64,000 nt of DNA from G963676095 sp963676095 (GTDB taxonomy: Bacteria; Bacteroidota; Bacteroidia; Bacteroidales; Prolixibacteraceae). The stretch's first letter is position 1. Each line of letters opens with the position of its first letter. Below, piece by piece: positions 7,302 through 15,350 of this stretch. Location: the NCBI GenBank assembly GCA_963676095.1, contig OY781040.1, positions 5,022,001-5,086,000 on the forward strand, in the 5' to 3' direction. Below the pieces are notes generated by a model. It saw only the letters and a program-made list of their open reading frames with translations, did not search any database and had not been told where the DNA came from. Made by a program: the position numbers and the translations under genes.

Positions 7302-7400
7302 GGGGGAATGGTGGAAATGGTAACGCTCTAGAGATTAGATGTTCGGAAGTTAGTAACTCTGTGAGAGCTGAACGTGAAGGTTCGAATCCTTCTTCCCCTA
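7302..7400 (+). tRNA. tRNA-like module 1, anticodon unresolved
   Basis: The acceptor strands GGGGGAA (7302-7308) and TTCCCCT (7393-7399) pair with one G-U. The T arm is canonical: GAAGG-TTCGAAT-CCTTC (7376-7392). The D region GTGGAAATGGTAACGC is tRNA-Leu-like. Between D and T arms there are 49 nt that do not form a standard anticodon arm plus variable arm. GCTCT (7325-7329) can pair with AGAGC (7364-7368), leaving a 34-nt insert. So it is either an intron-containing or degenerate phage tRNA, or a tRNA-shaped domain of the surrounding RNA. No CCA is encoded. Confidence 0.45.
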
Positions 7401-7878
7401 CAATCGCACGTGTGCGACAAGGAAACCCGAATCCTAAAATATACGGGAAAAGGCGCACAACTGGCCTGAGAACAAGTTGAGCATTACACGATAGATGGGA
7501 ACAATCCCGGAACGGCCTTGCGAAGTTGTGAAACGATGAAGTTTCAACCAGGTTGATACCTGGACTAAAATATTTTGTCCGATGAAGTTATCAAAGACCG
7601 AGCAAGACCCGACTCCGATGTCGGCACCTCCACTTTTCGCCGTAGCGCGTAGTTTGCCAATTAAACGGTTTCAAATGGCAATGTAGCGAATTAAATAAGG
7701 AACACAGGGTTGAAAGAGATCCATGACACTTAGCCATACTTGGGGGTGAAAGGTATTGATTGGCGGAAACCGGGTAATGGAGGGCAAAAGGCCAATAACT
7801 GGCAAAGAAATCAACATGTTTGATTATGAGGCTAAAGTAGCAGCATAACCAACGCCCCGGATGAAATGCCGGGGCAAA

Positions 7879-8082
7879 CGGGGAATGGCGGAATTGGAAG
7901 ACGCGCAGTTTGAAACAGGCCAAATTTAAACTGTGATAAATCAGGAAAGTGCGTACGCTTGGGACGGCCCGGCACCTGTAAACAGAACGAAAAATAACTA
8001 TACCGGGAGAGGTATAGGGGAAAATACAGCGTGCTACATCAAGTAGGATTTTATCGTGAAGGTCCGAACCCTTCTTCCCCAC
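7879..8082 (+). ncRNA. tRNA-like module 2 with ~120-nt insertion
   Basis: The ends mirror module 1: CGGGGAATGGCGGAATTGG at the start and GAAGG-TCCGAAC-CCTTC-TTCCCCA (8058-8081) at the end, so acceptor, D and T regions are recognisable. CAGTTT/AAACTG (near 7906-7932) could be an anticodon stem with an oversized loop. About 120 nt of additional hairpin-forming sequence lie before the T arm. C1-A72 do not pair and the T loop has TCC instead of TTC, so it is unlikely to be an ordinary tRNA. An outer ATCGTG/CACGAT pairing encloses the T arm. Confidence 0.45.
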
Positions 8083-8100
8083 GATCTAAGCCACAGGGCT

Positions 8101-8138
8101 TATTTCAAATAATGAGTTCCATTTGAAATTATTTTTAT
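8101..8138 (+). terminator. Rho-independent terminator of the large RNA
   Basis: A 9-bp perfect stem ATTTCAAAT/ATTTGAAAT (8102-8110/8121-8129) with a 10-nt loop is followed by TATTTTTATT. A short AAGCC/GGCTT hairpin (8087-8100) stands directly before it. It separates the structured RNA from the recombination genes. Confidence 0.75.
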
Positions 8139-8216
8139 TGAAAGGACAGGTAATTTACAAGCTTGGCCTGCCCTTTCTTTCTCAAAAAAATCACCAGTAA
8201 AAAACGGTTTAATATT

Positions 8217-9086
8217 ATGGATAACGAGATTATCGAAATCAAGCAGGCTGATATGCTACAGGCTATCAACCGTGCCGAGGTAGACATACAGGTTGCCACG
8301 GCAAAACAATATCCCCGGGAAATCCCGAGAGTTTTAAACCTGATCGAGACTTACGCCACGATGGACACGGAAACGGCGGAAGACTGCTTCTACGCCCTCC
8401 GCAGGGGTAAGGGGAACGATGCTTCCGTCATCGAAGGGGTATCTGTCCGCCTGGCCGAGATTATTGCCAGCGCGTGGGGAAACCTGAGGGTGCAGACCCG
8501 TATCATCGGCAACGACGGGAAGACCATTACGGCCCAGGGCGTTTGCCATGACCTGGAAACCAACGTTGCTGTCAGCACCGAGGTAAAGCGGAGGATAACC
8601 GACAAGTATGGGCACTCCTATTCCGAGGACATGCAGGTAGTAACCGGAAATGCTGCCGCCTCTATTGCTTTCCGCAATGCCGTTTTGAAGGTGGTACCGA
8701 AAGCAGTGACCAAGAAAGTAATCAGCAACATAAAACAGGTTGCCCTGGGTAAGTCCATTGACCTTGAAACCAGCCGCCAGAATGCCATTGCCAGCTTCAA
8801 AAAAGCAGGGGTAACGGAACAACAGATGCTGGAACACCTGGAAGTAAAGTCCATCGAGGAGATCGACAAAGAAAAGGTCTTCTACCTGCGTTCGCTATGG
8901 AACGCCATCAAGGAAGGGACCACTTCGGTTGCCGATACCTTTAAAAAGAATACCGCCGATGCCGCTAAACTGGCAGAAGAGGCCAGAAAGAAGGCGGAAA
9001 AGGTGCAGGGCCGCGTTGCTGAAGCACAGAAAGCGGCTGCCGCCCGGGAAAAAGCGGACCCTAAAACAGGTGAGATATTTCGTTAA
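8217..9086 (+). CDS. Putative phage single-strand annealing/recombination protein
   Basis: I chose the ATG that begins MDNEIIEIKQAD, since the longer frame runs into sequence just after the terminator. The 289-residue protein has a conserved-looking core, EDCFYALRRGK then VRLAEIIASAWGN, with a long beta-rich middle and a C-terminal alanine/lysine-rich coiled coil (about residues 225-280). It lies directly upstream of a YqaJ exonuclease, the standard partner of phage annealing proteins (RecT, Erf, Red-beta types). I do not recognise which SSAP family it belongs to; the assignment leans on context and this core. Confidence 0.6.
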   Translation: MDNEIIEIKQADMLQAINRAEVDIQVATAKQYPREIPRVLNLIETYATMDTETAEDCFYALRRGKGNDASVIEGVSVRLAEIIASAWGNLRVQTRIIGNDGKTITAQGVCHDLETNVAVSTEVKRRITDKYGHSYSEDMQVVTGNAAASIAFRNAVLKVVPKAVTKKVISNIKQVALGKSIDLETSRQNAIASFKKAGVTEQQMLEHLEVKSIEEIDKEKVFYLRSLWNAIKEGTTSVADTFKKNTADAAKLAEEARKKAEKVQGRVAEAQKAAAAREKADPKTGEIFR

Positions 9087-9106
9087 CAGTAAAAACAGGT
9101 CATGAT

Positions 9107-10048
9107 ATGTCAGCAATAGTAATCAGGCCCGCAAGCCATGAAGAATGGCTCAGGCAAAGGAGCTTCGGGATAGGAAGTTCAGACGTGGCAACAATCCTGG
9201 GGTTAAACCCCTTTGATACCCCTTACCAGCTTTGGCGCAGGAAAACCGGCATTGATCCCCCGAAGGACGAGAACTTCGCCATGAAGGCAGGCCACTACCT
9301 GGAAGATGCCGTTTCCCGCTTCTGGCAGGATGAAACAGACCGGCAGGTGATTAAGTCTTCTGCCGGGGACTGGCTGTTTGTCAGCCGTGATAAAGATTTC
9401 ATGAGGGTTTCCCCGGACCGTACTTACTGGATACCGGGGCAACCGAGAAACAACAGCAACAAGGGGATACTGGAATGTAAGACCACCCAAATGAACGTTG
9501 ACCCGGATGATTTGCCCAAACACTGGTTTTGCCAGGTACAGTACCAGCTGGGGGTTGCCGGTTTTCCGGAAGGCTCCCTGGCCTGGCTCTGTTCCGGACG
9601 CCAGTTTGGTTACCGGGACATCACGTTTGTCCCCGATTTTTATAACTGGATCACGGAAGAGGTGGAAAAGTTCTGGACCGATAACATTAGCGGGGGCCAG
9701 GAACCGGACGCGGTTTCCTCTTCCGATATCCTGATGAAATACACCAGCCACACCAGCGGGAAGGTTATCGAGGCAGGACAGGAGGTTTATGAGGCCTGTT
9801 CCAGACTGAAAAGTGTCAGGGAAGAAATTTCCAGACTGGATGACAAGAAGAAGGAACTGGAAGAACAGATCAAACTGGTCTTCCGGGATGCAGAGGCTAT
9901 TGCCTATGACGGAAAAACCATTGCCACATGGAAAACGCCTAAAGACAGCACGAAATTCGACGCGGAGGCCCTGCATAACGAGGCCCCCGGGATCTACTCC
10001 AGGTATCTCCGGACAGTCCATGGTTCCAGGCGGTTCGTTTTAAAATAA
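9107..10048 (+). CDS. YqaJ-type viral recombinase exonuclease
   Basis: A 313-residue PD-(D/E)XK exonuclease of the YqaJ/lambda-Exo group. Visible motifs are GIGSSDVATILGLNPF (about residues 21-36), AGHYLEDAV, SPDRTY carrying the catalytic Asp, and LECKTT carrying the E-x-K pair. The C-terminal third is a coiled coil (REEISRLDDKKKELEEQIK) then a small domain. It should resect double-stranded ends to give the 3' tails used by the annealing protein encoded just upstream. Together they form the phage homologous-recombination pair. Confidence 0.9.
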   Translation: MSAIVIRPASHEEWLRQRSFGIGSSDVATILGLNPFDTPYQLWRRKTGIDPPKDENFAMKAGHYLEDAVSRFWQDETDRQVIKSSAGDWLFVSRDKDFMRVSPDRTYWIPGQPRNNSNKGILECKTTQMNVDPDDLPKHWFCQVQYQLGVAGFPEGSLAWLCSGRQFGYRDITFVPDFYNWITEEVEKFWTDNISGGQEPDAVSSSDILMKYTSHTSGKVIEAGQEVYEACSRLKSVREEISRLDDKKKELEEQIKLVFRDAEAIAYDGKTIATWKTPKDSTKFDAEALHNEAPGIYSRYLRTVHGSRRFVLK

Positions 10049-10075
10049 GGTCCGGACTTAAAAAAAGGATAAGAA

Positions 10076-10489
10076 ATGCTTGAACTTATTGCAACAGTTG
10101 AACAACTGGAAAAGGAAGCAAGGGAGATTGAAGGCTTCCTGGAAATAACCTGTTCGGACGACCTGGATGAGATCGTCGAACGGGGCAACGCCCTTTCCGT
10201 TTACATTTCCCGCACCTCCAAGATGCTTGCCGATGCCGGGTACCACAGGGACAAGGCCGTTTCGGAAAGTATTATCCTGGAACTGGGAAAGAGTGCCGGT
10301 ATCGCCCCTTCCGTGCTGAACAAACTGGTGGATGCTTCCTGCAAGCGGGAAAACTACCTGTATAAATGGACCGAGCGGCTAAACGCCACGGCCACACATC
10401 AATTGGATTGGGTGCGTAGCCTGGTCAGTAAGGCCAAGGAAGAAATGAGGCTGAGCCCGGGCGTCTCCGGGCAGGCCCCGCGCTATTAA
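10076..10489 (+). CDS. Hypothetical early protein, helical
   Basis: A 137-residue, mostly helical acidic/basic mixed protein without a recognised domain. A heptad-like N-terminus (LIATVEQLEKEAREIEGFLEI split by polar residues) suggests a coiled coil, and KWTERLNATATHQLDWVRSLVSKAKEE forms a second long helix. It lies between the exonuclease and another helical protein, spaced 27 nt and 18 nt, within the recombination operon. It may be an accessory to DNA metabolism, but the sequence does not show that. Confidence 0.6.
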   Translation: MLELIATVEQLEKEAREIEGFLEITCSDDLDEIVERGNALSVYISRTSKMLADAGYHRDKAVSESIILELGKSAGIAPSVLNKLVDASCKRENYLYKWTERLNATATHQLDWVRSLVSKAKEEMRLSPGVSGQAPRY

Positions 10490-10507
10490 ACATCAACCTA
10501 AAAACAT

Positions 10508-10933
10508 ATGGAAAATTTATTTCAGGAACACGCCCCTGAAGTGCGTAAACAGTTGCTGGAAGACAACTGCTATGAGATTAAGGAGGACGAGGTTTACACC
10601 CGTCCTTTGACCGAAGAAGAAATCGAAGGGCACAAAACAGAGCTTTTTGAAGTTGCCCTGGAGGCCAGGGAAAAGACGGACGAACTGGCGGAGGTCCGCA
10701 AGGAGTACAAGAAAAAACTAAAAGACCTGGGCATGCGCCAAAGCCAGCTGGTCCGTGACCTCGAGTTTAAGCAGACCACCGAGAAAGGGACCATCTTCCT
10801 TTTTGACGACCAGCAGTCCGGCATGATGAACACCTACAACAGCCAGGGACAGTTTATCTCTGCCCGGCCCCTGGCGCCGGGAGAAAGGCAGACGTCAATT
10901 TTTACAGTAAAAAAGAATGAAAAAATCAGTTAA
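10508..10933 (+). CDS. Hypothetical early protein with central coiled coil
   Basis: A 141-residue protein with an acidic N-terminus, a central charged coiled coil (KTDELAEVRKEYKKKLKDLG) and a C-terminal beta segment (GTIFLFDDQQSGMMNTYNSQGQ). Its end overlaps the start of the next gene by 17 nt, indicating coupled translation. No family is recognised. Comparable unnamed genes sit near recombination modules in other Bacteroidota phages as far as I recall, which is weak support only. Confidence 0.6.
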   Translation: MENLFQEHAPEVRKQLLEDNCYEIKEDEVYTRPLTEEEIEGHKTELFEVALEAREKTDELAEVRKEYKKKLKDLGMRQSQLVRDLEFKQTTEKGTIFLFDDQQSGMMNTYNSQGQFISARPLAPGERQTSIFTVKKNEKIS

Positions 10934-11663
10934 ACAATCAAGTATCATGGAAGAAGGAGCAACGTATAACATTACCGTGGAAAACGGGGTAAAGACCGTG
11001 GAGATCTTAACGGGCAAGGCCCTTCCCCGCGTGGAACCGCTGGCCATTTTTATCAGCGGGACAATCGATTCGGTACGAAGGTACCTGGAACGGCGGATAA
11101 ATGAAATTGACCAGCAGAAATCACACGTCCTGGTTGACCGGGACTGCATGACCATCACCTTCAGGGAAAACGAAAACAGCCCTTACGGGAACACGGTGAT
11201 CGGGAGTTTACAGTTGCACCCGGACTTTGAAAAGTTCAAAATCAACACCGGGCAGGAATGGTCCCCCAGGGACTTGTCCAACTTCATCAAGATGAACCGT
11301 TCGGCCTTTACCAGCAAGGAAACGGCCATGGACCTCTCTTCGAACCTGTTGAACCTGAAAGTCAAGGTGGAACGGGAACTGGAAAAGACGGACAACAACC
11401 GGGGCGATGTCCAGGCGATGGTCCGCCAGAAGGTAATCAGGAACTCCATCCCGGAAGGGTTTAAGCTTTTTGTCCAGGTATTCAAGGGACAGGCCAGGAA
11501 GGAGATCAGCGTTGAGATCTACATTAACCCGGACACCTACTGTGTCAGCCTGGTCTCCCCGGATGCGAACGATATTATCAGTGAAACAAAAAACAGCCTG
11601 ATCGATACCGAGCTTTCCCATATTGACGAAACCTGTCCCGATCTGGTTATCATCGAGCAATAG
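10917..11663 (+). CDS. Conserved phage protein, possibly DUF2303-like
   Basis: A 248-residue soluble protein. The pattern of a beta-rich N-terminus, a long helix and DUF2303-style organisation (HPDFEKFKINTGQEW, then SNFIKMNR) is suggestive but not decisive. The C-terminal half has KLFVQVFKGQARKEISVEIYI, typical of a beta sheet. It overlaps the preceding gene by 17 nt and is followed 16 nt later by another small gene. Role unknown; position implies early DNA metabolism or regulation. A second ATG ten codons in is also possible as start. Confidence 0.6.
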   Translation: MKKSVKQSSIMEEGATYNITVENGVKTVEILTGKALPRVEPLAIFISGTIDSVRRYLERRINEIDQQKSHVLVDRDCMTITFRENENSPYGNTVIGSLQLHPDFEKFKINTGQEWSPRDLSNFIKMNRSAFTSKETAMDLSSNLLNLKVKVERELEKTDNNRGDVQAMVRQKVIRNSIPEGFKLFVQVFKGQARKEISVEIYINPDTYCVSLVSPDANDIISETKNSLIDTELSHIDETCPDLVIIEQ

Positions 11664-11679
11664 ACGGGAGAAGGGTAAA

Positions 11680-11865
11680 ATGATAAACATATCCAGGGTA
11701 ACTGTCCACCAGTGCAGCTATGAGGTAAGGAACAAAAAGGAGATGGAACAGTTACGAAAAGAAGTCGCCATAGAGTTTGAAACGGGTATTTCCAACATCC
11801 AGTTTACTTATGAAGACCGCGGGGAAGTAATCCGGGAAACCCGGAACCGGGACCCGGAACAATGA
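11680..11865 (+). CDS. Small hypothetical protein ending the recombination operon
   Basis: A 61-residue protein beginning MINISRVTVHQCSYEV; the chosen ATG follows a purine-rich GGGAGAAGGG, one of the few good Shine-Dalgarno-like sequences in the window. The product is a mixed alpha/beta peptide with a basic helix. A strong terminator follows six bases after the stop, so this is the last gene of the recombination transcript. Confidence 0.55.
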   Translation: MINISRVTVHQCSYEVRNKKEMEQLRKEVAIEFETGISNIQFTYEDRGEVIRETRNRDPEQ

Positions 11866-11871
11866 ACAGCA

Positions 11872-11909
11872 AAGGCCGGGGACAACAAAAGCCCCGGCCT
11901 TGATTTTTC
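11872..11909 (+). terminator. Strong rho-independent terminator
   Basis: AAGGCCGGGG (11872-11881) pairs with CCCCGGCCTT (11892-11901) around a 10-nt loop, followed by GATTTTTC. It ends the recombination operon just after the last small gene. Confidence 0.85.
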
Positions 11910-11919
11910 AATTAACAGA

Positions 11920-12570
11920 ATGGAGACAAAAACAATTACCAGGACCTGTCCCAAACACAAGGTCCCCCTTACGCGACAATACAATTCCACCATCTTATAC
12001 TGTCCCCAATGCCGCATGGAGCACAACAAAGAGCTGTTAAGGCAGTCTTTCCATGACCGCAAAGAAAAGCAGGGAAGAGGGAAAAAAAGACATAAAGAAA
12101 AGACGCATGTTCCATGGAAAGAAAAACCATTGAATGAAATGATCCAATACGTTCAGGATAAAATTGTCAATCCCTATATCCGGCTCCGGGATCAGACAAA
12201 TTTTGGGAAATGTATTTCCAGCAATGGCCCCATAAAACATGCGGGTCATTTTTATTCTGTAGGATCTCATCCAGGTATGAGGTTTAATATTCAAAACATT
12301 CACGGGCAGTCAATTCATAGCAATATGTGGCAATCCGGAGACCTTCATAAATACCGTAAGGGATTAATTGAAAGGCATGGTCAGGCTTACATGGATGAAC
12401 TGGACGAACTGGAAATAATCTACAAACAATACGGATATAAGTTCGATAAGTTCAATGTAATACTTATCGCTGAAACCTATTTGTATTTGACAAAAAACAA
12501 GATTTGGATTTATCGGCAAAAAGAATTTGACGAGTTGAAAAATGGAATAATCTTAAAATTCAAGCCATGA
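11920..12570 (+). CDS. NinG/Rap-like recombination endonuclease
   Basis: A 216-residue protein with an N-terminal zinc finger (CPKHK...CPQC, residues 10-32), a lysine-rich linker and the NinG/Rap core: PYIRLRDQ, then CISSNGPIKHAGHFYSVGSHP, then GMRFNIQNIHGQSIHSNMWQSGD and YRKGLIERHG. In lambda, Rap (NinG) cleaves branched recombination intermediates, and the HNH-like His/Asn residues are seen here. It begins a new transcription segment after the terminator and its stop overlaps the next start codon. The zinc finger is an addition relative to lambda Rap. Confidence 0.8.
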   Translation: METKTITRTCPKHKVPLTRQYNSTILYCPQCRMEHNKELLRQSFHDRKEKQGRGKKRHKEKTHVPWKEKPLNEMIQYVQDKIVNPYIRLRDQTNFGKCISSNGPIKHAGHFYSVGSHPGMRFNIQNIHGQSIHSNMWQSGDLHKYRKGLIERHGQAYMDELDELEIIYKQYGYKFDKFNVILIAETYLYLTKNKIWIYRQKEFDELKNGIILKFKP

Positions 12571-12746
12571 AAAAGCTATTATTTATTTTAGCAATTTTAG
12601 TGATAATGCTACTCCAATCATGTGACAGACATGAACAGGACTTTGTAATTCCTGAAGAAAATACTACAGACAGTATTCATTCTCCTCTTCATAATCCTGA
12701 TTATATAGGATGGAGCACTCCCGATGGACATGTTATTATGAGATAG
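12567..12746 (+). CDS. Small lipoprotein
   Basis: A 59-residue protein whose start codon overlaps the stop of the NinG-like gene (ATGA). The first 19 residues form a lipoprotein signal peptide with lipobox LLQSC, so the mature form would be a membrane-anchored peptide of about 41 residues. Such small phage lipoproteins often act in superinfection exclusion or lysis control; here that is inference. The 221-nt gap that follows (12747-12967) carries a CCCTCA/TGAGGG hairpin (about 12815-12833) and no gene. Confidence 0.65.
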   Translation: MKKLLFILAILVIMLLQSCDRHEQDFVIPEENTTDSIHSPLHNPDYIGWSTPDGHVIMR

Positions 12747-12967
12747 TTGTTTATTCAAACAATTACTGGAAGAACGGGGAATAAAAGATCCCTGGAAATA
12801 AGGGTTAATTATACCCTCACTAATAATGAGGGCGTGATTATCAGAAAATAAGGAAATGCAAAGATTAGATATATGAAGATGATGTCCGCCTGATGGACAC
12901 CGTCGATTGGAGAACGGAGGGTAAAGGACCTCTGAAAATAGAATTTAAAAGTTTATATCAATAAAAA

Positions 12968-13711
12968 ATGGACACATTAGTATTAACCAACAAACAAGGA
13001 AAAGATGTCACAACATCGTTGATTATAGCCGAAGTTTTTGAAAAGGATCATGATAAAGTATGTCGGGATATCCGGAATTTATCATGTAGTCAGGAATTTA
13101 GAGCCGCCAATTTTGGCGACTCCTCTTATATCAGTTCCCAGGGAAAGCAATTGCCCATGTATGAAATGACAAAAGACGGTTTTTCTTTTTTGGTCATGGG
13201 ATACACCGGTCCCAGGGCCGGAGAGTTTAAGGAAAGGTTCATAAATGAATTTAATAAAAGGGAGGCCCTGTTAAAAAATAACGATTATATCATTGGCAGG
13301 GCCATGTCGATACTGCATGACCGGACCAAAATACTTGAACAGCAAGTCTGGCAAAAAGATGAACAAATACAGATCCAGGAAGAGGTTATTAAACAGGCAG
13401 CCCCCAAAGTAGAGTATTATGACGAGGTACTGCAAAGCGAAACCAGAATAACGATCAATGTTATAGCCAAGGAACTTGGCATGAGCGCGGTGTCCCTGAA
13501 TAAAATTTTACATGATAAAGGCATCATTTATAACAGTAGCGGCACCTGGGTTTTATATGCCAAATACCAGGACATGGGCTATACCGATACGAACACGTTC
13601 AATTATACAGACACCCTTGGCCGGAAATGTTCCAGGGTCCATACCTACTGGACTGAAAAGGGCAGAAAGTTTATTCATGATATAATCAAAAAATGTCGTA
13701 ACAGGGCCTGA
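12968..13711 (+). CDS. Rha-KilAC phage antirepressor/regulatory protein
   Basis: A 247-residue two-domain protein. Residues 1-100 are a Rha/pRha domain (TSLIIAEVFEKDHDKVCRDIR, then YEMTKDGFSFLVMGYTG). Residues about 130-245 are a KilA-C/ANT domain (ITINVIAKELGMSAVSLNKIL, then KYQDMGY and VHTYWTEKGRKFIHDII). Such proteins antagonise phage repressors or regulate DNA-related phage functions. It stands alone between the hairpin-containing gap and the next operon segment. Domain order and length are normal for the class. Confidence 0.9.
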   Translation: MDTLVLTNKQGKDVTTSLIIAEVFEKDHDKVCRDIRNLSCSQEFRAANFGDSSYISSQGKQLPMYEMTKDGFSFLVMGYTGPRAGEFKERFINEFNKREALLKNNDYIIGRAMSILHDRTKILEQQVWQKDEQIQIQEEVIKQAAPKVEYYDEVLQSETRITINVIAKELGMSAVSLNKILHDKGIIYNSSGTWVLYAKYQDMGYTDTNTFNYTDTLGRKCSRVHTYWTEKGRKFIHDIIKKCRNRA

Positions 13712-13738
13712 GGTCCAGAAATAGAATAAGGGAAAACT

Positions 13739-14104
13739 ATGTTAAAAACAGAAGCCTATAAATGTGGGTATTGCGGGAAAATTTATGAGAATAAGAATTC
13801 CTGCAGGTCCCATGAGTTCCGGTGTTATTTTAATCCGGGGACTAAAAGTTGTGCCAGTTGTGCATTCCTTGCCCTTGAACTTGCAGGCATGAAAACCCGG
13901 GGGTGCGATATTGAATTTCAATCCTGCAAGGCCAATGTCGACATCTCAAAGAAACTTAAAACAAACTGCCAGTATTATCTCAATAAAAAGTATTCCGACG
14001 ACCGGGATATAATGGACCTTGTTGAGAATAAATATGATGTTCGCGCGCAGGTGGAAAGGGCAATTGATAAACTTGAAAAAGCATTAACAGGACATAAACC
14101 ATAA
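13739..14104 (+). CDS. Zinc-finger protein
   Basis: A 121-residue protein with a clear C2H2-like start (YKCGYCGKIYENKNSCRSHEFRC, residues 8-30) followed by a second cysteine group (CASCAFLALELAG...GCDIEFQSC). The C-terminal third is a charged helix. It probably binds nucleic acid or mediates protein contacts during replication. It is closely followed by a small gene 5 nt downstream. No specific family is known to me. Confidence 0.7.
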   Translation: MLKTEAYKCGYCGKIYENKNSCRSHEFRCYFNPGTKSCASCAFLALELAGMKTRGCDIEFQSCKANVDISKKLKTNCQYYLNKKYSDDRDIMDLVENKYDVRAQVERAIDKLEKALTGHKP

Positions 14105-14108
14105 CATT

Positions 14109-14300
14109 ATGCTGGAATTACAAAAAAATGAACCGATGGACAACATCAACCTGAAAATTATAGAAGCAATAAAAATAATCGCATCGGATACCGGGTACCA
14201 GGTATCGTATGATGTGGGCCATGTGATTGAGAAGCGGCCCTTCAGAAAGAGCGGCATAAAAAAGATCCTTGTAAGTATCACCCTTGAAAAACAGGCTTAA
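14109..14300 (+). CDS. Small hypothetical protein
   Basis: A 63-residue alpha/beta protein, basic at its C-terminus (KRPFRKSGIKKILVSITLEKQA). It is tightly packed between the zinc-finger protein (5 nt) and the next small gene (3 nt). No domain is recognised. A second ATG nine codons in is an alternative start. Confidence 0.5.
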   Translation: MLELQKNEPMDNINLKIIEAIKIIASDTGYQVSYDVGHVIEKRPFRKSGIKKILVSITLEKQA

Positions 14301-14303
14301 GCG

Positions 14304-14474
14304 ATGGGAACAAATTTATTTACGCCCCAGGAGGATAAACGGCTGGAGCTGTTTATCCGGTTATTCAACAGGCTGACCACAGAAGACCTGGAGGTTATCG
14401 AGAAGAGTTTCAGGCCTAAAATGAAAAAGAGAAATGAAAAGCAAGCATCCGGAAATGGCGTCAAATTCGGTTGA
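14304..14474 (+). CDS. Small charged helical protein
   Basis: A 56-residue, mostly helical, basic protein (MGTNLFTPQEDKRLELF at its start). It lies 3 nt after the previous gene and overlaps the next small gene in another frame. Supported by packing and frame continuity only. Confidence 0.5.
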   Translation: MGTNLFTPQEDKRLELFIRLFNRLTTEDLEVIEKSFRPKMKKRNEKQASGNGVKFG

Positions 14475-14595
14475 CCCTGATGGCCGGGCAAGGGCCCTGG
14501 CACTGAAAAAAGCGCATGACAAGTATGAAAAGGGGCACCGGTTTAGAAAGGTGCCTGTTTTTCACGGGTTTTTATTAAAGGAGATAAAGAAATGA
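14434..14595 (+). CDS. Small basic protein overlapping ssb
   Basis: A 53-residue lysine/arginine-rich protein that overlaps the previous small gene by 41 nt in another frame and the SSB start by 4 nt (ATGA). Its reading frame contains a hairpin (GGCACC/GGTGCC followed by GTTTTT, about 14536-14566) that could act as a weak terminator or as an attenuator just ahead of ssb. Overlap on both sides fits the compact layout of this operon, but the hairpin makes it less certain. Confidence 0.45.
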   Translation: MKSKHPEMASNSVDPDGRARALALKKAHDKYEKGHRFRKVPVFHGFLLKEIKK

Positions 14596-15008
14596 ATAAA
14601 GCGTTACTGATCGGTTTTACAGGGGATGACCCGGTGGTCAGCATCCTGGAAGGGGGCAATATCCGGGTGGCAAATTTTTCCCTGGCCACCTCGAAGAAAT
14701 GGACGGACAAGAGCGGACAGAAGCAGGAATCCACCGAGTGGCACCGGGTGGTTTGCTGGCGCAGGCTGGCAGAGGTCGTCTCCGAATATGTCAAAAAAGG
14801 GCAACAGCTCTTTGTCGAAGGGGAAATCAAGACCCGGATGTATGAAGACAAGGACGGGGCAAAGCGGTACATAACGGAAATATATGTCAGTAATATCGAG
14901 ATGCTGGGCCGTAAAACGGACGTTGCCGATAAGAGGGCCAGCCAGCAGGCTGAAGCTTTCCGGGATATGCCGCCCAATAATGACGGGACAGATGACCTGC
15001 CCTTCTGA
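14592..15008 (+). CDS. ssb: Single-stranded DNA-binding protein
   Basis: A 138-residue OB-fold protein: MNKALLIGFTGDDP, then GNIRVANFSLATSKKW, EWHRVVCW and KGQQLFVEGEIKTRMYEDKDG. It ends in DDLPF, the acidic-hydrophobic tail with which SSB recruits replication and repair partners. It should coat single strands during phage replication and recombination. Length is slightly short because the linker is reduced. It overlaps the preceding small gene at ATGA. Confidence 0.93.
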   Translation: MNKALLIGFTGDDPVVSILEGGNIRVANFSLATSKKWTDKSGQKQESTEWHRVVCWRRLAEVVSEYVKKGQQLFVEGEIKTRMYEDKDGAKRYITEIYVSNIEMLGRKTDVADKRASQQAEAFRDMPPNNDGTDDLPF

Positions 15009-15046
15009 GTTTTTGATTTAAACACGTTAGAAAAAACAGAAAGAAG

Positions 15047-15307
15047 ATGAATGTAAAGAATATCCGTAGCATAAGCGATATGCAGCATTTTGTGGAAGGG
15101 TGCCTGAACGATTACGGGACCGGGATAAGCACCAAAGAGGAAACAATGAAAAACATGGAGGAATATACCTCCCGGGTAATTGAAGTGACCTATGATAAAG
15201 TCAGTGAATATTACACGGAAATATTAAGGCGTTTTGCCAAAATGGAAATAGAGGTTTTCCATGCCAAACTGGAACAGGTCTGTCCGGAACCAAAGGACAG
15301 GGAATAA
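15047..15307 (+). CDS. Small hypothetical protein between ssb and the replication gene
   Basis: An 86-residue helical protein, rich in Glu/Lys/Tyr, with no recognised domain (central helix TYDKVSEYYTEILRRFAKME). It lies 38 nt after ssb and 43 nt before the replication initiator. Its position suggests a replication accessory. Confidence 0.55.
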   Translation: MNVKNIRSISDMQHFVEGCLNDYGTGISTKEETMKNMEEYTSRVIEVTYDKVSEYYTEILRRFAKMEIEVFHAKLEQVCPEPKDRE

Positions 15308-15350
15308 TTAATCGATAACAGTATGCCTGGATTTATAAAAGAGGTTTAAT

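Larger units (their letters stand above)
7270..8138 (+). ncRNA. Large structured non-coding RNA (GOLLD/ROOL-like candidate)
   Basis: About 870 nt lie between two early genes with no credible coding frame on the plus strand, yet they are packed with short perfect hairpins. Examples are AGCCCC/GGGGCT (7271-7298), GGGAACAATCCC (7498-7509), GAAAC/GTTTC (7531-7546), CCAGGT/ACCTGG (7548-7563), CCGAC/GTCGG (7609-7624), GCCCCGG/CCGGGGC (about 7854-7875) and TATACC/GGTATA (about 7999-8016). A tRNA-like module sits near each end, and a rho-independent terminator closes the unit. Prophage location, size, early-operon position and association with tRNA sequence match the large ornate phage RNAs GOLLD and ROOL. 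I cannot run a covariance search, so class membership is inference. Confidence 0.6.

Noticed and set aside
7302..7400. Suppressor tRNA reading TAG, as in recoded crAss-like phages
   Set aside because: No anticodon loop can be assigned, and the phage genes use standard stop codons without in-frame TAG needing readthrough.
7576..7592. GTCCGATGAAG looked like a hammerhead ribozyme core
   Set aside because: The CUGAUGA and GAAA cores with three flanking stems are not present in the right order.
7260..8082. Minus-strand open frames (66 and 163 codons) across the structured region
   Set aside because: They have no recognisable domain and lie antisense to dense hairpins and tRNA-like ends; open frames are expected there by chance.
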